Below are positions 46,776-57,746 of a DNA stretch of 64,000 nt, piece by piece; positions within the stretch are counted from its first letter, which is position 1, and each line of letters opens with the position of its first letter. The DNA comes from Actinomyces naeslundii (lineage in GTDB: Bacteria; Actinomycetota; Actinomycetes; Actinomycetales; Actinomycetaceae), in the NCBI RefSeq assembly GCF_001956585.1, contig NZ_MSRR01000007.1, positions 62,001 through 126,000 of the forward strand, written 5' to 3'. A program made the position numbers and the translations under genes. Under the pieces are notes generated by a model that searched no databases, was not told the origin of the DNA, and worked only from the letters and a program-made list of their open reading frames with translations.

Positions 46776-48461
46776 CTAGGCCTCTATAACGACCGGAACG
46801 ATCATGGGACGACGCTTGAGTCGACGCCCGATCCAACGCCCCAAGGTGCGGCGCATGACCTGCTGGAGGGAGTAGGCATCCGCCTTCCCCGTCTCCAGCG
46901 CGGCGGACAGCGCCTCAGTGACGTCGGGGAGGATCTCCTCGAAGACCGAGTCGTCCTCGGCCACACCCCGGGCCTGGATGTGCGGGCCGGCCAGGATCGT
47001 GCCGGTCGTGGTCTCCACGACGGCGTAGACCGATACGAAGCCCTCCTCCGCCAGGATGCGACGGTCCTTGAGCTCGGCCTCGTCGATCTCGCCCACGGAG
47101 GATCCGTCGACATAGATGTAGCCGCAAGGGACCTGGCCGGCGATGCGGGCCACTCCCCCATGAAGGTCGACCGCCACGCCGTCCTCGCACAGCATGACCC
47201 GTTCTGGAGCGACTCCCGTCTTGACGGCGAGCCCTCCATTGGCCACCAGGTGGCGGATCTCGCCATGGATGGGCATGACATTGCGGGGCTGGACGATGTT
47301 GTAGACGTGGAGCAGCTCCTCGGAGGAGGCGTGCCCGGAGACGTGGACCTTCGCGTTGCCCTGGTGGACCACGCGCGCCCCCAGCCGCATGAGCTGGTTG
47401 ATGACCCGGAAGACGGAGTTCTCGTTGCCCGGAATGAGGGAGGAGGCGAAGATGACGGTGTCCCCGGGCTCGATGGTGACGCTGCGGTGCTCGGAGTGGG
47501 CCATCCGGGACAGGGCCGCCATCGGCTCTCCCTGTGAGCCAGTGACCATGAGGACCCTCTCATGCGGGGGCAGCGAGGTGATGTCGCGGGCATCGATGAG
47601 GACGCCGGCGGGGACCTTGAGGTAGCCGCGTTCGGCGGCGATACCCATGTTGCGCACCATGGAGCGCCCCACCAGGGCGACCCGCCTGCCGTGGAGGGCG
47701 GCGGCGTCGAGGACCTGCTGGACCCGGTGGACGTGACTGGCGAAGGAGGCAACGATGATCTGGCCGTCGGAGTCCGCGAAGACATTGTCCAGGACCTGAC
47801 CGATCTCGCCCTCGTGGCCGACCATACCGGGGACCTCGGCGTTGGTGGAGTCCACACAGAACAGGTCAACGCCCTCCTCGCCGAAGCGCGCGAAGGAGCG
47901 CAGGTCCGTGATGCGCCCGTCGATGGGCAGGGAGTCCATCTTGAAGTCGCCGGTGGCGAGCACGTTGCCGGCGTCGGTTCGAATCATGACGGCCATGGCG
48001 TCGGGGATGGAGTGGTTGACGGCCACGAACTCCAGGTCGAAGGGGCCGTAGGAGACCTCCTCGTGCTCGACGACCTGGCGCAGGACCGGGCGAATGCGGT
48101 GCTCCTTGAGCTTGGCCTCCACGAAGGCCAGGGTGAGCTCACTGCCCACCAGGGGGATGTCCTCACGCAGATGCAGCAGGTATGGCACGCCCCCGATATG
48201 GTCCTCGTGGCCGTGGGTCAGGACGAGAGCGACGACGTCGTCGATGCGGTCCTCGATCGAGGAGAAATCGGGAAGGATGAGGTCGACACCGGGCTGGTCC
48301 TCCTCCGGGAAGAGCACACCGCAGTCGACGATGAGCAGCTTGTCATCAAGCTCGAAGACGGTCATGTTGCGGCCGACCTCGCCCAGACCTCCCAGCGGAG
48401 TGATACGCATGGCACCGTCAGCAAGGGGGCCGGGGGTCTTCAGCACGGGAAAGTTCGTCAC
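46776..48461 (-). CDS. rnj: Ribonuclease J
   Basis: A 561-residue metallo-beta-lactamase/beta-CASP nuclease with 5'-3' exonuclease and endonuclease activity on RNA. The zinc motif is LTHGHEDHIGGVPYLL, later ligands appear in NHSIPDAM and ATGDFKMD, and the beta-CASP motif region reads VHVSGHASSEELLHV with PIHGEIRHL near the end of the domain. The ftsK-side location matches other actinobacteria (Rv2752c near ftsK). Starts at ATG 48461 after MTNFPVLKTPG. Confidence 0.95.
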   Translation of the reverse strand: MTNFPVLKTPGPLADGAMRITPLGGLGEVGRNMTVFELDDKLLIVDCGVLFPEEDQPGVDLILPDFSSIEDRIDDVVALVLTHGHEDHIGGVPYLLHLREDIPLVGSELTLAFVEAKLKEHRIRPVLRQVVEHEEVSYGPFDLEFVAVNHSIPDAMAVMIRTDAGNVLATGDFKMDSLPIDGRITDLRSFARFGEEGVDLFCVDSTNAEVPGMVGHEGEIGQVLDNVFADSDGQIIVASFASHVHRVQQVLDAAALHGRRVALVGRSMVRNMGIAAERGYLKVPAGVLIDARDITSLPPHERVLMVTGSQGEPMAALSRMAHSEHRSVTIEPGDTVIFASSLIPGNENSVFRVINQLMRLGARVVHQGNAKVHVSGHASSEELLHVYNIVQPRNVMPIHGEIRHLVANGGLAVKTGVAPERVMLCEDGVAVDLHGGVARIAGQVPCGYIYVDGSSVGEIDEAELKDRRILAEEGFVSVYAVVETTTGTILAGPHIQARGVAEDDSVFEEILPDVTEALSAALETGKADAYSLQQVMRRTLGRWIGRRLKRRPMIVPVVIEA

Positions 48462-48557
48462 GCGGGCATCCTACAGAGGGTGCCTCAATAATCGATTGAC
48501 CCGACCTCATCCGGTTCAGATCCATCATGGGTCATCGGCCATCGCGGGCTAAGACGC

Positions 48558-48595
48558 CGAAGGCTCGTACCGCCGCAGAGCGGTGCGAGCCTTCG
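48558..48595 (-). terminator. Terminator after the tRNA array
   Basis: CGAAGGCTCG (48558-48567) pairs with CGAGCCTTCG (48586-48595), and the inner TACCGC/GCGGTG extends the stem to about 16 bp with a six-base loop. It lies just downstream of the last tRNA-Glu on the minus strand. Confidence 0.75.
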
Positions 48596-48602
48596 CCTCT
48601 CG

Positions 48603-48675
48603 TACCCCCAGCCGGATTCGAACCGGCGCCGCCGCCGTGAGAGGGCGGTGTCCTAGGCCGCTAAACGATGGGGGC
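48603..48675 (-). tRNA. tRNA-Glu (anticodon CUC), copy 1
   Basis: A complete 73-base cloverleaf without encoded CCA: acceptor GCCCCCA/TGGGGGT plus A, anticodon stem CCGCC/GGCGG with loop CTCTCAC (anticodon CTC, reads GAG), and T arm GCCGG-TTCGAAT-CCGGC. It differs from copies 2 and 3 at one D-loop base (position 16, C rather than T). Confidence 0.97.
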
Positions 48676-48722
48676 CACTATGTGGTGATGAACCGGACAG
48701 ACCTGTTGATCTGACCGATCCG

Positions 48723-48795
48723 TACCCCCAGCCGGATTCGAACCGGCGCCGCCGCCGTGAGAGGGCGGTGTCCTAGGCCACTAAACGATGGGGGC
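48723..48795 (-). tRNA. tRNA-Glu (anticodon CUC), copy 2
   Basis: Same 73-base cloverleaf as copy 1, with T at D-loop position 16. The spacer to copy 1 is 47 bases and differs from the spacer to copy 3, so only the tRNAs are repeated. Confidence 0.97.
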
Positions 48796-48835
48796 AATGA
48801 CAGTCCGGTTATCGCGGGCGACAACCAGACCCTCG

Positions 48836-48908
48836 TACCCCCAGCCGGATTCGAACCGGCGCCGCCGCCGTGAGAGGGCGGTGTCCTAGGCCACTAAACG
48901 ATGGGGGC
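48836..48908 (-). tRNA. tRNA-Glu (anticodon CUC), copy 3
   Basis: Identical to copy 2 over all 73 bases. It lies 40 bases from copy 2 and 28 bases from the tRNA-Gln gene; the four genes probably form one transcript. Confidence 0.97.
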
Positions 48909-48936
48909 AATAGATCAGCAGATAATAACAGATCCG

Positions 48937-49008
48937 CTGGGGTACCAGGACTCGAACCTAGAATAACTGAACCAGAATCAGTCGTGTTGCCAATTACACC
49001 ATACCCCA
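48937..49008 (-). tRNA. tRNA-Gln (anticodon CUG)
   Basis: A 72-base cloverleaf: acceptor TGGGGTA/TACCCCA with discriminator G, anticodon stem ACTGA/TCAGT with loop TTCTGGT (anticodon CTG, reads CAG), and T loop GGTTCGAGTCC. First gene of the tRNA array in the direction of transcription. In actinobacteria this tRNA is usually charged with Glu by GltX and then amidated by GatCAB; gltX lies 2 kb away. The 281 bases beyond it (49009-49289) hold no gene I can support. Confidence 0.96.
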
Positions 49009-49289
49009 AGGGGCTTCACCTCGAACCACTCGCGGCCGAGGCAGCGGGCAGTAATCTACACGTCGACCACAGCCCTACCAAATCATCAAGGCGTGACTAC
49101 AGACACACATCGAACACGAGGAGCATTCCGCTCCGCCGCGCTACTTGTATGACGCCTTCGAAGGCCACGGGCAGCACGTGACACACCAGCCGGAGAGGCT
49201 TCCGGCACCCTCACAACCGAGCGCACCAAGAGAGCCATCCCTTAGACTCGCACGAGTTCCTGCTCGCCTCATCCCCCTTGGGAGGCCAT

Positions 49290-50054
49290 ATGTCCAGCCA
49301 TCCACAGAGTCGCAGCCACATTGGTCGTAGCTCTCACAGGACTCGCCGCCTCACCCTCGGGCTGTGCCTCGCCACAGGTCTGGCACTGAGCGCCTGCGGC
49401 CCCGCCCACAAGGGTCAGCTCATCGTCGAACCCGTCAGCGCCTCCTCGGAGAGGGAGAGCTCAGAGGCTCCCTCCACCAAGCCGTTGCCCTCCAAGTCGG
49501 CCGCACCATCCGCCACCCCGTCAGCCTCGGCATGGCCAATGCCAAGCGTGACAATCACTAACGAGAGAACCGACATCTGGCAGCAGGACGACAGCATTCT
49601 TACTCTCCCGATGGAGACGTCCTTCCTCGTCAACCGGGGATACATCATGAACGCTCAGAGCTGTCAGGGCGTCCTTCGCTACCAGTCCTCCCGGGACATA
49701 TACGACAGCAGCAAGAACAAGAGTGACAGCAGCGCGTCATCCTCGACCGTCCAGGGGCAACCTAAGAACTTTCCCGCCTATACGGTGACCTCGGGGCCAA
49801 CCGTCGTGGACGCGGTGGCCGATGACAGCGGCACGTTCGCAGGCTACGAGGTCGCCTATACCGGCACGGTCACCTACACCAACTCCGGCGACACAGAGGT
49901 CAGCGGCTACCGCTTCGCCAGACAGATCGGAGCACAGGGAGCCACCCTGGAGATCCTGTTGATGTGCCAAAGCGGCCTTCCCGACCTTCAGACATGGCAT
50001 GACATGCTGAGCGGAACCCGAGTCAGCGGCTTTGACGCCGGAGCCATGGGGTAG
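49290..50054 (+). CDS. Putative lipoprotein, paralogue A
   Basis: A 254-residue secreted lipoprotein of unknown function. Signal peptide with lipobox LALSAC (Cys about 36), then a Ser/Pro/Ala-rich linker (about 50-90) and a mature domain of ~160 residues with two Cys (ILLMCQSG and NAQSCQGV), likely one disulphide, plus GYEVAYTGTVTYTNSGD. ATG 49290 has GGGAGG directly upstream. The signal peptide and linker start are almost identical in DNA to the next gene (66 bases, one mismatch), while the mature domains are only distantly alike. Confidence 0.8.
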   Translation: MSSHPQSRSHIGRSSHRTRRLTLGLCLATGLALSACGPAHKGQLIVEPVSASSERESSEAPSTKPLPSKSAAPSATPSASAWPMPSVTITNERTDIWQQDDSILTLPMETSFLVNRGYIMNAQSCQGVLRYQSSRDIYDSSKNKSDSSASSSTVQGQPKNFPAYTVTSGPTVVDAVADDSGTFAGYEVAYTGTVTYTNSGDTEVSGYRFARQIGAQGATLEILLMCQSGLPDLQTWHDMLSGTRVSGFDAGAMG

Positions 50055-50182
50055 TGACAACTCGGTAGCGTACGGCCCGCTCCGCAGACTCCCGCACCAT
50101 CACCTTTTCGACACAACCACAGCATCGCAAGATCGAGGCTTGAGCTCGGCAGAGCCCCTCCTTGCCGCACAGGAGAGCTACC

Positions 50183-50950
50183 TTGTTTTTCTCTGCACCG
50201 CATAGCCCACCGCGTTTCGTTCGCGCCTCTCAGAGGCCCCGTTACCTCGCCCTCGGGCTGTGCCTGACCGCAAGCCTGGCACTGAGCGCCTGCGGCCCCG
50301 CCCACAAGGGTCAGCTCACCGTCGAACCCGTCAGCGCCTCCGCCGAGGCCAGCAGCTCCGCAGCCGCCTCCAAAATGCCCACCTCGTCCACCAGTCCTTC
50401 CGCCACGAGATCCCCGTCCGCACCAGCCACCTGGTCACGGCCATCAGTCACCTTCGCTAACGAGGACACGTCCATCTGGTCCCGCAACGACGAGCTGGCC
50501 AACACCAGCAAGAACTCCGACGACGTTCACACCGAGGGATTCGAATTCAACAACGGCCAAGGCTGCCAGGGATACATCAGCCAATACGTCTCTGAAGACT
50601 ATTTCAAGCCCCGCCCCACCGATAACCTGGACTCGATGACTGCCGCCACGACTAAGAGCAACGACTTCACCACCTTTCAGACCACCAGTACACCTTCCAC
50701 CGTCGAAGCAGTGCGTGATGACAGCGGAACAATGGCCGGTTACGAAGTACCATTCAGCGGTAACGTCAACTTCTCCAACGCCCCGAATACTCCTGTCGTG
50801 GGGTATCGCTTCAGCAGGATCGTCGGAAAAGAGGGGTATGCCCTATATGTTGGTCTTGTATGCCCACCAGAATCACCGGCGTCTTTAGAGCAGTGGCACA
50901 CCATCCTAGCCGGTATTCGAGTTCAGGGAATCGACGCCGGCGCCATGTAA
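50183..50950 (+). CDS. Putative lipoprotein, paralogue B
   Basis: A 255-residue lipoprotein with the same plan as paralogue A: lipobox LALSAC (Cys about 37), Ser-rich linker, and a mature domain ending in SLEQWHTILAGIRVQGIDAG, matching A's DLQTWHDMLSGTRVSGFDAG. Paired Cys are in GQGCQGYI and VGLVCPPE. I chose a TTG start at 50183 because AGGAG lies seven bases upstream; an earlier TTG at 50162 lacks this. Function unknown. It follows A after 128 bases and is closed by two hairpins. Confidence 0.78.
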   Translation: MFFSAPHSPPRFVRASQRPRYLALGLCLTASLALSACGPAHKGQLTVEPVSASAEASSSAAASKMPTSSTSPSATRSPSAPATWSRPSVTFANEDTSIWSRNDELANTSKNSDDVHTEGFEFNNGQGCQGYISQYVSEDYFKPRPTDNLDSMTAATTKSNDFTTFQTTSTPSTVEAVRDDSGTMAGYEVPFSGNVNFSNAPNTPVVGYRFSRIVGKEGYALYVGLVCPPESPASLEQWHTILAGIRVQGIDAGAM

Positions 50951-50966
50951 CTGGCTCTAGGGAATC

Positions 50967-51000
50967 GCCTCGAGAGCATCCTCCAGGACGTTCTCGAGGC
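50967..51000 (+). terminator. Hairpin after lipoprotein B
   Basis: GCCTCGAGA (50967-50975) and TCTCGAGGC (50992-51000) form a 9-bp stem with a 16-base loop just after the stop. It is weaker than the hairpin that follows. Confidence 0.45.
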
Positions 51001-51016
51001 AGCTCCGCACGATAGC

Positions 51017-51053
51017 TGGTGGGGTCAGGAACACGGTGTTCCTGACCCCACCA
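51017..51053. terminator. Strong bidirectional terminator, lipoprotein B / gltX
   Basis: An almost perfect inverted repeat of about 18 bp (TGGTGGGGTCAGGAACAC and its complement) with a very short loop lies between the converging lipoprotein B and gltX genes, 26 bases from the gltX stop. Confidence 0.85.
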
Positions 51054-51078
51054 CCATTCACAGATCAACCGGCAGCAT

Positions 51079-52695
51079 TCACCCGAGCCGAGCCCTCAGT
51101 GCCTTCAGCCTGGCGAGAGTGGATCCGGCTCCCAGAATCTCCATGGACTCAAACAGGGGCGGGGAGACCTGCCGACCGGTCACAGCCACGCGCAACGGGC
51201 CGTAGGCCAGACGCGGTTTGATCCCTTCACCGTTGGGCATGCCCTGTCCCTCGACGATGGCGGCGCTGAGGGCCTCCTCCAGCTGGCCCCTGCCCCACTG
51301 CTCAGTGCCGAGACCCTCCAGGGCGTGGATGCCGGCGTCCAGGACATCGCCGGCCGAGGCCTTGAGCTTGGCCACAGCCTTGTCGTCGATGGTGAGCTCG
51401 GCGTCGGACACGAAGAGGAAGCCGAGCATGTCGCGGCATTCGCGCAGCATCTGGATCCGAGTCTGAATGAGAGGCGCCGCCGCGTTCAGGATCTCCTGCT
51501 CCCGCGCTGAGAGCTCATCGAAGGACTCCGCCGAGACCAACGGCGCCTGCAGGGCCTCGCCGGTCGGGTCGGGGTAGGCGTCGGCGAGATAGGGCACCAG
51601 GCGGTCTCGGAAGTCCTCCTCCCCCAGCGCTCGCACCTGCTCGGCATTGATGGCCTCGCACTTCTTGGGGTCGAAGCGGGCAGGGTTGGGGTTGACGTCA
51701 TGGATGTCGAAGGCCTCGATCATCTCTGCGGCGGAGAAGACGTCACGGTCGGCGCTCAGCGACCAGCCCAGCAGGGCCAGGTAGTTGAGCAGTCCCTCGG
51801 GGATCATGCCGCGGTAACGGTGGATGAGAAGGTTCGACTGAGGATCGCGCTTGGACAGCTTCCGGTTGCCCTCCCCCATGACATAGGGCAGGTGACCGAA
51901 CTCGGGCATGACCTGGGCCCGGCCGATCTCCATGAGTGCCCGGTAGAGCGCCACCTGCCGCGGGGTGGAGGACAGCAGGTCCTCACCGCGCAGGACGTGA
52001 GTGATACCCATGGCGGCGTCATCAACGGGATTGACCAGGGTGTAAAGAGGATCCCCGCCCGCGCGCACGACGACGTAGTCCGGCACGCTGCCCGCCTTGA
52101 AGGTGATGGGGCCGCGGACCAGGTCGGTGAAGGTGATGTCCTCGTCCGGCATCCGCATCCGCAGCACAGGCAGGCGTCCCTCGGCGCGGAAGGCGTCCTT
52201 CTGCTCCTGGGTCAGGTCGCGGTCGAAGCCGTCGTAACCGAGCTTGGGGTCCTCGCCGCGTTCGCGGTGACGGGCCTCGATCTCCTCGGGGGTGGAGAAG
52301 GACTCGTACAGGTAGCCCGCCTCGAGCAGCTCGACGGCCACCTGCTTGTACAGGTCCATGCGCTGGGACTGACGGTAGGGCTCGTGAGGCCCTCCCTTGC
52401 CCACGCCCTCGTCCCAGTCCAGACCCAGCCAGGTCAGGGAGTCCAGGATGGCGTCGAAGGACTCCTCGGAGTCACGGGCGGCATCGGTGTCCTCGATCCG
52501 GAAGACGAAGGTGCCCCCGGTGTGACGGGCGTAGGCCCAGTTGAACAGGCAGGTGCGCACCATACCCACGTGCGGGGTTCCCGTGGGTGAGGGACAGAAA
52601 CGTACGCGTACGGAGGAGGTTCCCTGCGCCGGGACGTCGGCCGCAGCGGCGGGCGCAGAGCGGAGGGGGGATGAGTGGTCACTGAGTTCAGCCAT
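51079..52695 (-). CDS. gltX: Glutamyl-tRNA synthetase
   Basis: A 538-residue class I synthetase charging tRNA-Glu and, in actinobacteria, normally also tRNA-Gln. The HIGH motif is [15 protein letters not shown] (about 33-47), followed by [25 protein letters not shown] appears as [11 protein letters not shown] 52695 (MAELSDHSS) is preferred; the frame is open to 52905. Converges on the lipoprotein pair, is divergent from a third lipoprotein gene, and is 2 kb from genes for its tRNAs. The C-terminal anticodon-binding domain is complete. Confidence 0.96.
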   Translation of the reverse strand: MAELSDHSSPLRSAPAAAADVPAQGTSSVRVRFCPSPTGTPHVGMVRTCLFNWAYARHTGGTFVFRIEDTDAARDSEESFDAILDSLTWLGLDWDEGVGKGGPHEPYRQSQRMDLYKQVAVELLEAGYLYESFSTPEEIEARHRERGEDPKLGYDGFDRDLTQEQKDAFRAEGRLPVLRMRMPDEDITFTDLVRGPITFKAGSVPDYVVVRAGGDPLYTLVNPVDDAAMGITHVLRGEDLLSSTPRQVALYRALMEIGRAQVMPEFGHLPYVMGEGNRKLSKRDPQSNLLIHRYRGMIPEGLLNYLALLGWSLSADRDVFSAAEMIEAFDIHDVNPNPARFDPKKCEAINAEQVRALGEEDFRDRLVPYLADAYPDPTGEALQAPLVSAESFDELSAREQEILNAAAPLIQTRIQMLRECRDMLGFLFVSDAELTIDDKAVAKLKASAGDVLDAGIHALEGLGTEQWGRGQLEEALSAAIVEGQGMPNGEGIKPRLAYGPLRVAVTGRQVSPPLFESMEILGAGSTLARLKALRARLG

Positions 52696-52877
52696 GATGG
52701 GGACAGCGTATCCCGACGGGCCATTCTCCCCATGGCTGTGCGACGTGGTGGCGGTTACCGTCATTCCCGTCAGGCCGTTATCCCACCGTGACGGCTGACT
52801 TTCCGCACACGTGACGACGACGGCTCCCGACTCGACCGGACCGACCGACTCCCCGCCCACCCTTTGGAGGTTCATCC

Positions 52878-53753
52878 ATGTCCCCGACCCGACCTTCCTC
52901 GTCACGTCCCGGCCGTCACCGTGGCTCAGCGCTCAAGCTCCCCCTCGTGGCAGGGCTCAGCCTTGCTCTGGCGGTTCCCGCGCTCGCCGCGTGCCAGGAC
53001 GAGACCGGTCCTTCCTCCTCGTCAGGGTCCAGCGCCTCCAGCAGTGCCTCACCATCCAGCCGCTCGTCCGGCAAGAGCTCGAAGCCGTCGGACAAGCCCT
53101 CCGACGCCGGTGGGAACAGCAACGTCGACTGGGCTCCTTCATGGGAGTTCCCCCAGTCCCAGCCCGGATGGCAGGTGACCGACTACGACACCGACGGCAA
53201 GAACAAGATGGACAAGTCAAATGGCTGCGTGTTCTCGGCCACGCAGAACCTGTTCGATGCCAGCACGAAAGGCGATCGTACGCAGTCCGAGTACCGCGCG
53301 GACTCCATCCTCGATTCGTATAAGAAGAACTCGCACTTGTCGAATGTCTCCACCGAACCTGCGCGGGATGACTCCGCCCTGGTCAAGGACACGGACGGAA
53401 ACGCCATAGAGACCAGGCGAGTGGACATGACCTATACCGGAGAGGATCAGAAGGACTACCGGCTAACCGGCTTCATACGTGTCTTCACGACGACGACTAC
53501 GCCGGTCCTGCTCCAGGGCATGTACGCCTGCCCCGTCGACGCGTACTCCTCAAGCGAGATGAAAGAGCTGCTCGAGGCCACTCCGATCAGTCATCCTGGC
53601 CCGGCCGACATGGATGAGGGCGAGTCCGGTTCCGGCTCCGGCAAGGAAGGGAAGAGCGACGGTAAGAGGAGCGGATCCGACGATGGCAAGGCCACTGCTC
53701 CCAGCGGCAAGAGCGACGAGAAGGGCTCGGGCAGGTCGTCCAAGGACACCTGA
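52878..53753 (+). CDS. Putative lipoprotein, paralogue C
   Basis: A 291-residue lipoprotein: lipobox ALAAC (Cys about 39), a ~50-residue Ser/Lys/Pro linker, and a mature domain with paired Cys ([14 protein letters not shown] and GMYACPVDA), similar in layout to paralogues A and B. A charged Gly/Ser/Lys tail of ~55 residues ends the protein and is unique to C. ATG 52878 has GGAGG upstream. It lies divergent from gltX with 182 bases between. Function unknown. Confidence 0.8.
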   Translation: MSPTRPSSSRPGRHRGSALKLPLVAGLSLALAVPALAACQDETGPSSSSGSSASSSASPSSRSSGKSSKPSDKPSDAGGNSNVDWAPSWEFPQSQPGWQVTDYDTDGKNKMDKSNGCVFSATQNLFDASTKGDRTQSEYRADSILDSYKKNSHLSNVSTEPARDDSALVKDTDGNAIETRRVDMTYTGEDQKDYRLTGFIRVFTTTTTPVLLQGMYACPVDAYSSSEMKELLEATPISHPGPADMDEGESGSGSGKEGKSDGKRSGSDDGKATAPSGKSDEKGSGRSSKDT

Positions 53754-53806
53754 CGAGCATGTACTGACATGGGCGGGTTCTTGGCAGCGGCCTTAGGATC
53801 GCACTC

Positions 53807-55030
53807 ATGGTTGTCAACGATCCCAACGGCTCCAGCTCCCTGGCCCAGGTCTTCGACTCCTTGACCCCGCAGCAGATGCGTGAGCGCGGGTCACTGAAGT
53901 GGTCCCAGTATCCCGGTGACGTCATCGGCGCCTGGGTCGCTGAGATGGACCTGGGGACCGCTCCGGCGGTCGAGGCGGCGATTCATCAGGCGGTGCACGA
54001 CGGCCTTCTGGGCTACATGCCTCCCTCGGTCTCTCAGGCGACCCGGGAGGAGACGGCTCGCTACCAGCGGGAGGCCTTCAGCTGGCAGGTGGAGGCCGAG
54101 CACGTGAGCCTGCTCCCCGATGTGCTCTCGTCACTGAGCATGATCATCACCTCGCACACCCGAGCCGCCTCCGCCGTCATCGTCCCCACCCCCGCCTACA
54201 CACCCTTCCTTGAGATTCCCGGTCGTAACGGCCGAAGCTGCATCGAGGTCCCCTCTGCAACGCGACGGGCCTCCGACGGCTCGCCCCGATGGGAGCTGGA
54301 CCTTGACGGCATCGAGTCCGCCATGGACGCCGGGGCCGGTCTGCTCGTGCTGTGCAACCCGTGGAACCCGGTGGGACGAGCGCTCACCGCGGCCGAGCTC
54401 GACGCCGTGGCCACGCTGTCCTCGACCTACGGGGTGCCTGTCTTCGCGGATGAGATCCATGCTCCTCTGGTACTCGACGCGGAACGCACTCATATCCCGT
54501 ACGCCTCCCGTCCGGGATCGGACCCGGACCTGACCTTCACGGCAACGGCCGCCTCCAAGGGGTGGAACATCCCGGGCCTGAAGTGCGCCCAGCTCATCGC
54601 CTCGGGGAGGGCTCGAGCGCGTTGGGAGGCCGACGCTCCCAGTGCCCATCTCCGGGCCGAGGCCTCCGTCGTCGGAGCCCTGGCCACCATTGCGGCCCTG
54701 CGCGACGGTCAGGACTGGCTCAGTGAGGTCCGCACCTACATCCGCGCCAACCGGGACGCGTTGGGCGAGGCCCTGGCCGGAGCCGAGGGGATAGAGCCGA
54801 CGCTCCCGGAGGCGACCTATCTGGCCTGGTTGGACTGCCGAGGCCTCGACCTGGAGCAGCCGGCGCGTTACTTCCGCAAGGAGGCCGGAGTCGCGATGAA
54901 CGAGGGCACGACCTACGGGAAGGCGTGGTCGGGCTTCTGCCGTCTCAACCTGGCCACGGGCCGGAGTATCGAGGAGGAGACGGTGCACCGCATCACTGAA
55001 GCCGTGCGCCGTCGTCAGGGAGCCTCCTGA
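53807..55030 (+). CDS. PatB/MalY-type PLP-dependent aminotransferase (probable cystathionine beta-lyase)
   Basis: A 407-residue fold-type I PLP enzyme. The PLP lysine is in ATAASKGWNIPGLKCAQ (Lys about 251), a segment typical of PatB/MalY C-S lyases; LVLCNPWNPVGRALT and PVFADEIHAPLV are also characteristic. The opening SLKWSQYPGDVIGAWVAEMDL is family-typical (normally KW...WVADMDF). Likely cleaves cystathionine or cysteine to release pyruvate, ammonia and thiol. Follows lipoprotein C by 53 bases and converges on the FAH gene. Confidence 0.88.
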   Translation: MVVNDPNGSSSLAQVFDSLTPQQMRERGSLKWSQYPGDVIGAWVAEMDLGTAPAVEAAIHQAVHDGLLGYMPPSVSQATREETARYQREAFSWQVEAEHVSLLPDVLSSLSMIITSHTRAASAVIVPTPAYTPFLEIPGRNGRSCIEVPSATRRASDGSPRWELDLDGIESAMDAGAGLLVLCNPWNPVGRALTAAELDAVATLSSTYGVPVFADEIHAPLVLDAERTHIPYASRPGSDPDLTFTATAASKGWNIPGLKCAQLIASGRARARWEADAPSAHLRAEASVVGALATIAALRDGQDWLSEVRTYIRANRDALGEALAGAEGIEPTLPEATYLAWLDCRGLDLEQPARYFRKEAGVAMNEGTTYGKAWSGFCRLNLATGRSIEEETVHRITEAVRRRQGAS

Positions 55031-55064
55031 TCTCGGAAGCGATATGAGACCGACCGTGCCAGCC

Positions 55065-55889
55065 TCAGCGACGTACCACCGGGTTGGAGAAGGAGCCGAT
55101 GCCCTCGACCTCGACCTCGACGCGCTGACCGGCACGGATCTCACCGACCCCCGCCGGCGTACCGGTGAGGATGACGTCGCCGGGAAGAAGGGTGAAGATC
55201 GTCGAGATGTAGGAGACCAGCTCACGCACTGAGCGGATCATGTCTGCGGTGCGGCCATCCTGGACGAGGCGTCCGTCGACCCGGGCGCGCACGACTGCGT
55301 CGTCGGGCGAGAAGATGGGTTCACGGCCGGGCTCGGGAACCTCGATCCACGGCCCCAAGGGGCAGGAGGTGTCGAAGGCCTTGGCCCGCACCCACTGCGG
55401 CTCGGCGCGCTGGCGGTCGCGGGCGGACACGTCGTTGGCGACCGTGTAGCCCAGGATGACGTCGTCGGCGTGGTCGATGGGGACGTCCTTGGCAAGGGTC
55501 TTGATGACGACGGCGAGCTCGGCCTCGTAGTGGACCTCATCGCTCCAGTGGGGAAGGACGATTGGAGCTTCGGGGCCGATCACGGAGGTGTTGGGCTTGA
55601 GGAAGACGAGCGGGTCACGCGGCGGCTCGCTCTCCCCCATCTCGGTGATGTGGCTCGCGTAGTTCTTCCCGACCCCCACGACCTTGGAGCGGGGAATGAC
55701 CGGTGACAGGAGCCTGGCCTCACGCAGCTCGACGACCTCCCCGGTGGCCTCGGGCAGGGAGTAGAGGGGGTCCCCCTTGAGGACCAGGAGGTGTCCCTCA
55801 GACTCGCCCGAGGCGGTCTCACCCTCAGGAGGGCCCTGAACGATGCCGTAGCGGGGATCGTCACCGGTGGAGAATCGTGCGATCTTCAT
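55065..55889 (-). CDS. Fumarylacetoacetate hydrolase family protein
   Basis: A 274-residue FAH-fold enzyme. Metal ligands are visible in HYEAELAVVI (two Glu) and the following VANDVSARDRQ (Asp); GVGKNYASHITEMG opens the catalytic domain and GDVILTGTPAGVG closes it. Family members hydrolyse acylpyruvates, decarboxylate oxaloacetate or isomerise hydroxymuconates; specificity cannot be assigned. In many actinobacteria, for example M. tuberculosis (Rv2992c-Rv2993c), this gene adjoins gltX; here it is about 2.4 kb away. ATG 55889; frame open to 56060. Confidence 0.88.
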   Translation of the reverse strand: MKIARFSTGDDPRYGIVQGPPEGETASGESEGHLLVLKGDPLYSLPEATGEVVELREARLLSPVIPRSKVVGVGKNYASHITEMGESEPPRDPLVFLKPNTSVIGPEAPIVLPHWSDEVHYEAELAVVIKTLAKDVPIDHADDVILGYTVANDVSARDRQRAEPQWVRAKAFDTSCPLGPWIEVPEPGREPIFSPDDAVVRARVDGRLVQDGRTADMIRSVRELVSYISTIFTLLPGDVILTGTPAGVGEIRAGQRVEVEVEGIGSFSNPVVRR

Positions 55890-55914
55890 GGGTGTCAGCC
55901 TAGCGCTGTTGGGC

Positions 55915-57510
<1,596 letters not shown>

Positions 57511-57613
57511 GTAAGAACCTCCGTCGGGGTGGGATAACGGTACAGGCGGGGTGGGCGATGAGCGCGTGATCGGGGCAGCATGGTCAGTAGCGAGTCACGC
57601 GTTACTCCCAGTT

Positions 57614-57637
57614 CCACCTCTCGTCGGGGAGAGGTGG
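57614..57637. other. Hairpin in the copy 1/copy 2 symporter intergenic region
   Basis: CCACCTCTC and GAGAGGTGG form a perfect 9-bp stem with loop GTCGGG within 57511-57746. There is no T run on either side. It could be a terminator for copies 4-3-2 or a regulatory structure in the copy 1 leader; sequence alone does not decide. Confidence 0.4.
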
Positions 57638-57746
57638 GGCACCGTATTCGCGAAGGGTACGGACACTGTGTTTCGATTCGGTGACGCCGCTGTGCCGATG
57701 GTGCCACAAGTACACAAGGCGCGCAGTCCGCCTCGACACCGTGGAT

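Noticed and set aside
45345-47537. 730-codon plus-strand open frame opposite ftsK, the PfkB gene and rnj
   Set aside because: It spans three real genes on the other strand and has no start signal or recognisable domain.
48603-48908. Three ~73-base repeats that might look like a CRISPR array
   Set aside because: Each folds as a tRNA-Glu cloverleaf with anticodon CTC; the spacers are unrelated tRNA spacers and no cas gene is present.
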